A stretch of 8,438 nucleotides of DNA. Source: an uncultured SAR86 cluster bacterium. GTDB lineage: Bacteria; Pseudomonadota; Gammaproteobacteria; Magnimaribacterales; D2472. Shown one piece after another: positions 6,471-8,438 of this stretch. The stretch covers positions 1 to 8,438 of the forward strand of contig CALJHI010000004.1 of assembly GCA_938075575.1 (NCBI GenBank), in the 5' to 3' direction. The position numbers and the translations under genes were made by a program. Under the pieces are notes generated by a model that worked only from the letters and a program-made list of their open reading frames with translations, had not been told where the DNA came from and searched no databases. Every line of letters begins with the position of its first letter. Position 1 is the stretch's first letter.

Positions 6471-6647
6471 TTACTGGTCACAGTTACTTGGATCTGTTCT
6501 CCCACAGATCTGACATGGTGAGCCTTCCTCGAGGTTCGCCATGCCCCCGCATGATCCCTTAATTGGCTCATTTTTAAGAATTAATCCAACAGCCAAACCT
6601 AAGAAAGAGAGCCCAATTATTGAAAAAGTAGCTAAAAAAGTATTCAT
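6471..6647 (-). CDS. nqrM: Na+-NQR maturation protein NqrM
   Basis: NqrM is a small membrane protein needed to assemble Na+-translocating NADH:quinone oxidoreductase, thought to supply iron or the iron-sulfur centre held by NqrD/NqrE. My translation of the minus strand gives 58 residues beginning MNTFLATFSI, the same opening as Vibrio NqrM. Residues 4-24 form one hydrophobic membrane helix. The family hallmark GSCGG (31-35) with Cys33 follows, and the short C-terminal tail carries Cys45 and Cys48 (a CxxC) and Cys56, making four cysteines in all. The ATG overlaps the apbE stop by four bases (ATGA), so the two are translationally coupled. The order nqrF-apbE-nqrM matches the end of the Vibrio nqr operon. 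The gene is easily missed because of its size. It is somewhat more GC-rich than its neighbours, perhaps because of its Gly/Cys/Pro content. Confidence 0.93.
   Translation of the reverse strand: MNTFLATFSIIGLSFLGLAVGLILKNEPIKGSCGGMANLEEGSPCQICGRTDPSNCDQ
6491..6510. repeat. 7-bp inverted repeat inside the 3' end of nqrM
   Basis: GATCTGT (6491-6497) pairs perfectly with ACAGATC (6504-6510) around the 6-base loop TCTCCC. It lies 20 bases past the aceA stop on the plus strand and within the last codons of nqrM on the minus strand. No T run follows on either strand, so it is not a standard terminator. It could protect or help define the 3' end of the aceA transcript, since no intergenic space exists for a terminator. 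Confidence 0.4.
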
Positions 6648-7639
6648 TTAGTTAAATCATACCATTTATCAGAATAAATAAATCTCATTAAATTATCATT
6701 GCTTTTAATTATAAACATGACTGCTAAATCATTTTTATTTGCCATAGCCAAGCCCTTCTCAACGCCCATAACATTAAAAGCAGTTGCTAACGCATCAGCA
6801 TTAGCTGCAGAATGAATGCTCAATGTTGTAACAGACAAGATATCATTACTAATAGATTTATAATTAATTGGATTAATTGTATGAGAAATTTTGGACCCAT
6901 CATCATTATATTTAAAATTACGATATTCACCTGATGTAGCTATAGACAGCTTATTTCCGTTAATATTTGAAACTATGTATATAGGATTTGATGAAATGGA
7001 TTGGGGGTCTTGTATTGCTATATTCCAGTCATTTTTATGATTAAATCCTTTCAGGGTTAATTCACCACCTATTTCAACAATATAATTATGAAAATTATTT
7101 TCCTCAAGGTATTCTGATATCAAATCAACAGCATAACCTTTAGCGATAGATGATAGATCAAACCAAAAATCACTATTTTTAGTTACAGAATAATTAGTTC
7201 TATTTAATAGATAACTTGAATTTCTACTATGATCTAGATTTTTATTAAAATCAGGAGAAAATCCCAATGAACTAGAAACTTTTCCAAGTTTAATATCATA
7301 AGAATTATTTGATAGCTCTTCTATTTCTTTAGCTAATGATAATATTTCAAATAAATAATCAGATACGTATACCTCAGATTCTTTACTATTATTTAATAAA
7401 GCAACCTCAGAATCTTCCTTGTAATTTGATGCAACATAATCAATTTTTGAGATGATTTTTTTTATAGAAGTCTTATGTTTGTCATTTAAAAAATCTATAG
7501 TTGTTATAGACCATGTTGTTCCGTATGCAGTACCTTTGTAAATATATGTATTTGATGAGTTATGTAAGTAAGCAACATAAAGACATAAAAGACCTACTAT
7601 TAGAGCTATAAATTTCGATATAAACTTTCTACTTATCAA
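6644..7639 (-). CDS. apbE: FAD:protein FMN transferase ApbE (Na+-NQR flavinylation)
   Basis: ApbE transfers FMN from FAD to threonine side chains of periplasm-facing proteins; in the nqr setting the targets are NqrB and NqrC. The product has 331 residues. Residues 8-28 are a hydrophobic signal or anchor helix. There is a Cys at 19, but the preceding residues do not make a good lipobox, so a membrane anchor is more likely than a lipoprotein. Family motifs follow: GTAYGTTWSI (36-45), DLSSIAKGYAVD (161-172), VEIGGELTLKG (188-198), ATSGEYRNF (234-242), SHTINP (252-257) and ADALATAFNVMG (281-292), with metal ligands Asp282 and Thr286. The usual HxIDPxTG is changed to HTINPIN, a small deviation. 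The start appears to be TTG at 7639, 8 bases after the nqrF stop: no ATG lies before the first conserved motif and upstream in-frame stops limit extension. The stop overlaps nqrM by four bases. Confidence 0.94.
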   Translation of the reverse strand: MISRKFISKFIALIVGLLCLYVAYLHNSSNTYIYKGTAYGTTWSITTIDFLNDKHKTSIKKIISKIDYVASNYKEDSEVALLNNSKESEVYVSDYLFEILSLAKEIEELSNNSYDIKLGKVSSSLGFSPDFNKNLDHSRNSSYLLNRTNYSVTKNSDFWFDLSSIAKGYAVDLISEYLEENNFHNYIVEIGGELTLKGFNHKNDWNIAIQDPQSISSNPIYIVSNINGNKLSIATSGEYRNFKYNDDGSKISHTINPINYKSISNDILSVTTLSIHSAANADALATAFNVMGVEKGLAMANKNDLAVMFIIKSNDNLMRFIYSDKWYDLTK

Positions 7640-7647
7640 TTTAGAAA

Positions 7648-8438
7648 TTAACCACCAAAATCATCAAGAGCTATGTTTTCTGGCTCAACACCCAGGTCAA
7701 GCAACATGTCAATAACAGCTTTGTTCATCATTGGTGGCCCGCACATGTAGTACTCACAGTCTTCTGGTGCCTCATGGTTGGCAAGATAGTTTTTATAAAG
7801 AACATTATGAATAAAACCGGTATCTCCAGACCAATTATCTTCAGGTTGCGGATCAGACAATGCAACATGCCATTCAAAATTATCATATTTATTAGCAAGA
7901 TCATTAAACTCATCTACATAAAACATCTCTTTTAGACTTCTTGCACCATACCAAAAAGTAATTTTTCTATCAGTATTAATTCTTAAAAGCTGGTCAAAGA
8001 TATGTGATCTCATTGGAGCCATGCCAGCACCTCCACCAACAAAAACCATTTCATTGGGAGTTTCTTTTGCAAAAAACTCTCCAAAAGGACCAAATACTTT
8101 AACTTTATCTCCAGGTTTAAGATTAAATGTCCAAGAAGACATGATGCCTGGAGGTACATCCATACCAGGAGGTGGAGAGGCAATTCTAATATTGAATTTT
8201 ATAACACCTTTTTCTTCGGGATAATTAGCCATTGAGTAGGCTCTTATTACAGGCTCATTATTAACAGCTTTATTATCCCAAATCTTAAATTTATCCCAAT
8301 CAGAATGGTATTCCTCTTGTATATCGAAATCTTTATAGTTAATCTCGTATTCAGGTGCCTCTAGTTGAACATAACCTCCAGCTCTAAAATCAACATTCTC
8401 ACCCTCAGGAAGCTTTAAAACTAATTCTTTAATAAAAG
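7648..8438 (-). CDS. nqrF: Na+-translocating NADH:quinone reductase subunit F (C-terminal part, N-terminus off right edge)
   Basis: NqrF is the NADH-oxidising subunit of the membrane sodium pump Na+-NQR, passing electrons from NADH through FAD and a 2Fe-2S centre. My translation gives 262 residues entering from the right edge at FIKELVLKLPEG. The FAD domain contains FRAGGYVQLEAP, the insertion YKDFDIQEEYHSDWDKF typical of NqrF, and the flavin-binding RAYSMANYPEE. The NADH domain contains VFVGGGAGMAPMRSHIFDQL, WYGARS, ALSDPQPEDNW, TGFIHNVLY and EYYMCGPPMMN, and the protein ends LDDFGG. The membrane helix and ferredoxin domain (roughly 140 residues) lie outside the window. The frame is open past the internal ATG at 8232 (in the SMANY motif), which is not the start. 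apbE follows after 8 bases, so this is the distal end of an nqr operon whose promoter lies outside the window. Confidence 0.98.
   Translation of the reverse strand, partial: FIKELVLKLPEGENVDFRAGGYVQLEAPEYEINYKDFDIQEEYHSDWDKFKIWDNKAVNNEPVIRAYSMANYPEEKGVIKFNIRIASPPPGMDVPPGIMSSWTFNLKPGDKVKVFGPFGEFFAKETPNEMVFVGGGAGMAPMRSHIFDQLLRINTDRKITFWYGARSLKEMFYVDEFNDLANKYDNFEWHVALSDPQPEDNWSGDTGFIHNVLYKNYLANHEAPEDCEYYMCGPPMMNKAVIDMLLDLGVEPENIALDDFGG

Noticed and set aside
6540..6553. CATGC-CCCC-GCATG inverted repeat in nqrM
   Set aside because: It is a 5-bp stem falling on codons of the conserved SCGGM segment, so protein coding explains it adequately.
7728..7913. Second minus-strand frame inside nqrF
   Set aside because: It is a shifted reading of the NqrF NADH domain on the same strand, with no independent start signal.
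8021..8224. Plus-strand open frame opposite nqrF (67 codons)
   Set aside because: It is antisense to the highly conserved FAD/NADH domains of NqrF, has no start context, and its Pro/Gly-rich product is the mirror of nqrF codons.

Overview
The window is a densely packed piece of a low-GC gammaproteobacterial chromosome. Every gene recognised is a core housekeeping or energy gene of gammaproteobacterial type: ClpA, ClpS, an E. coli-type NADP isocitrate dehydrogenase, MnmA, PurB, a long Pseudomonas-type isocitrate lyase, and the end of a Vibrio-type Na+-NQR operon. Strong A/T bias, Lys/Asn-rich proteins, overlapping genes and very short spacers suggest a streamlined, probably marine, bacterium (SAR86-like is a reasonable guess). 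The sequence alone does not fix the taxon. There are no phage genes, insertion sequences, CRISPR arrays, tRNAs or rRNAs, and no intergenic stretch exceeds 130 bases.

Layout. (1) Positions 1-2195, minus strand: icd, clpS and the 5' third of clpA run in one direction. icd and clpS overlap by one base (TAATG) and clpS and clpA are one base apart, so this looks like one transcript. (2) Positions 2196-2283: an 88-base divergent promoter region with overlapping -10-like elements on the two strands. (3) Positions 2284-4769, plus strand: mnmA (tRNA 2-thiouridylase) and purB (adenylosuccinate lyase), 38 bases apart, probably co-transcribed. (4) Positions 4770-4898: a 129-base spacer with a T8 tract, a perfect 10-bp inverted repeat, a candidate promoter and a good Shine-Dalgarno for aceA. 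(5) Positions 4899-6470, plus strand: aceA, isocitrate lyase. (6) Positions 6471-8438, minus strand: the end of an Na+-NQR operon, namely nqrF (N-terminus beyond the right edge), apbE (flavin transferase) and a 58-codon nqrM (iron-sulfur maturation factor). aceA and nqrM converge with their stop codons directly abutting.

How the genes work together. Isocitrate dehydrogenase and isocitrate lyase are the two enzymes competing at the isocitrate branch point between the TCA cycle and the glyoxylate shunt, and they lie about 2.7 kb apart here. The dehydrogenase keeps the serine (Ser114) that AceK phosphorylates in E. coli to divert flux to the lyase. ClpS is the N-degron adaptor and ClpA the unfoldase of ClpAP. 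NqrF is the NADH-oxidising subunit of the sodium pump, while ApbE and NqrM install its covalent FMN and its membrane iron centre. From memory, clpA/clpS, icd, mnmA, purB and aceA also lie near each other in Pseudomonas, so this looks like an ancestral neighbourhood that has been compacted (no cspD, nudJ or hflD in between) and joined to the nqr operon.

I found no clearly novel system. The most interesting points are structural: gene overlaps, a shared divergent promoter, a strong palindrome before aceA, and a zero-gap convergent junction.
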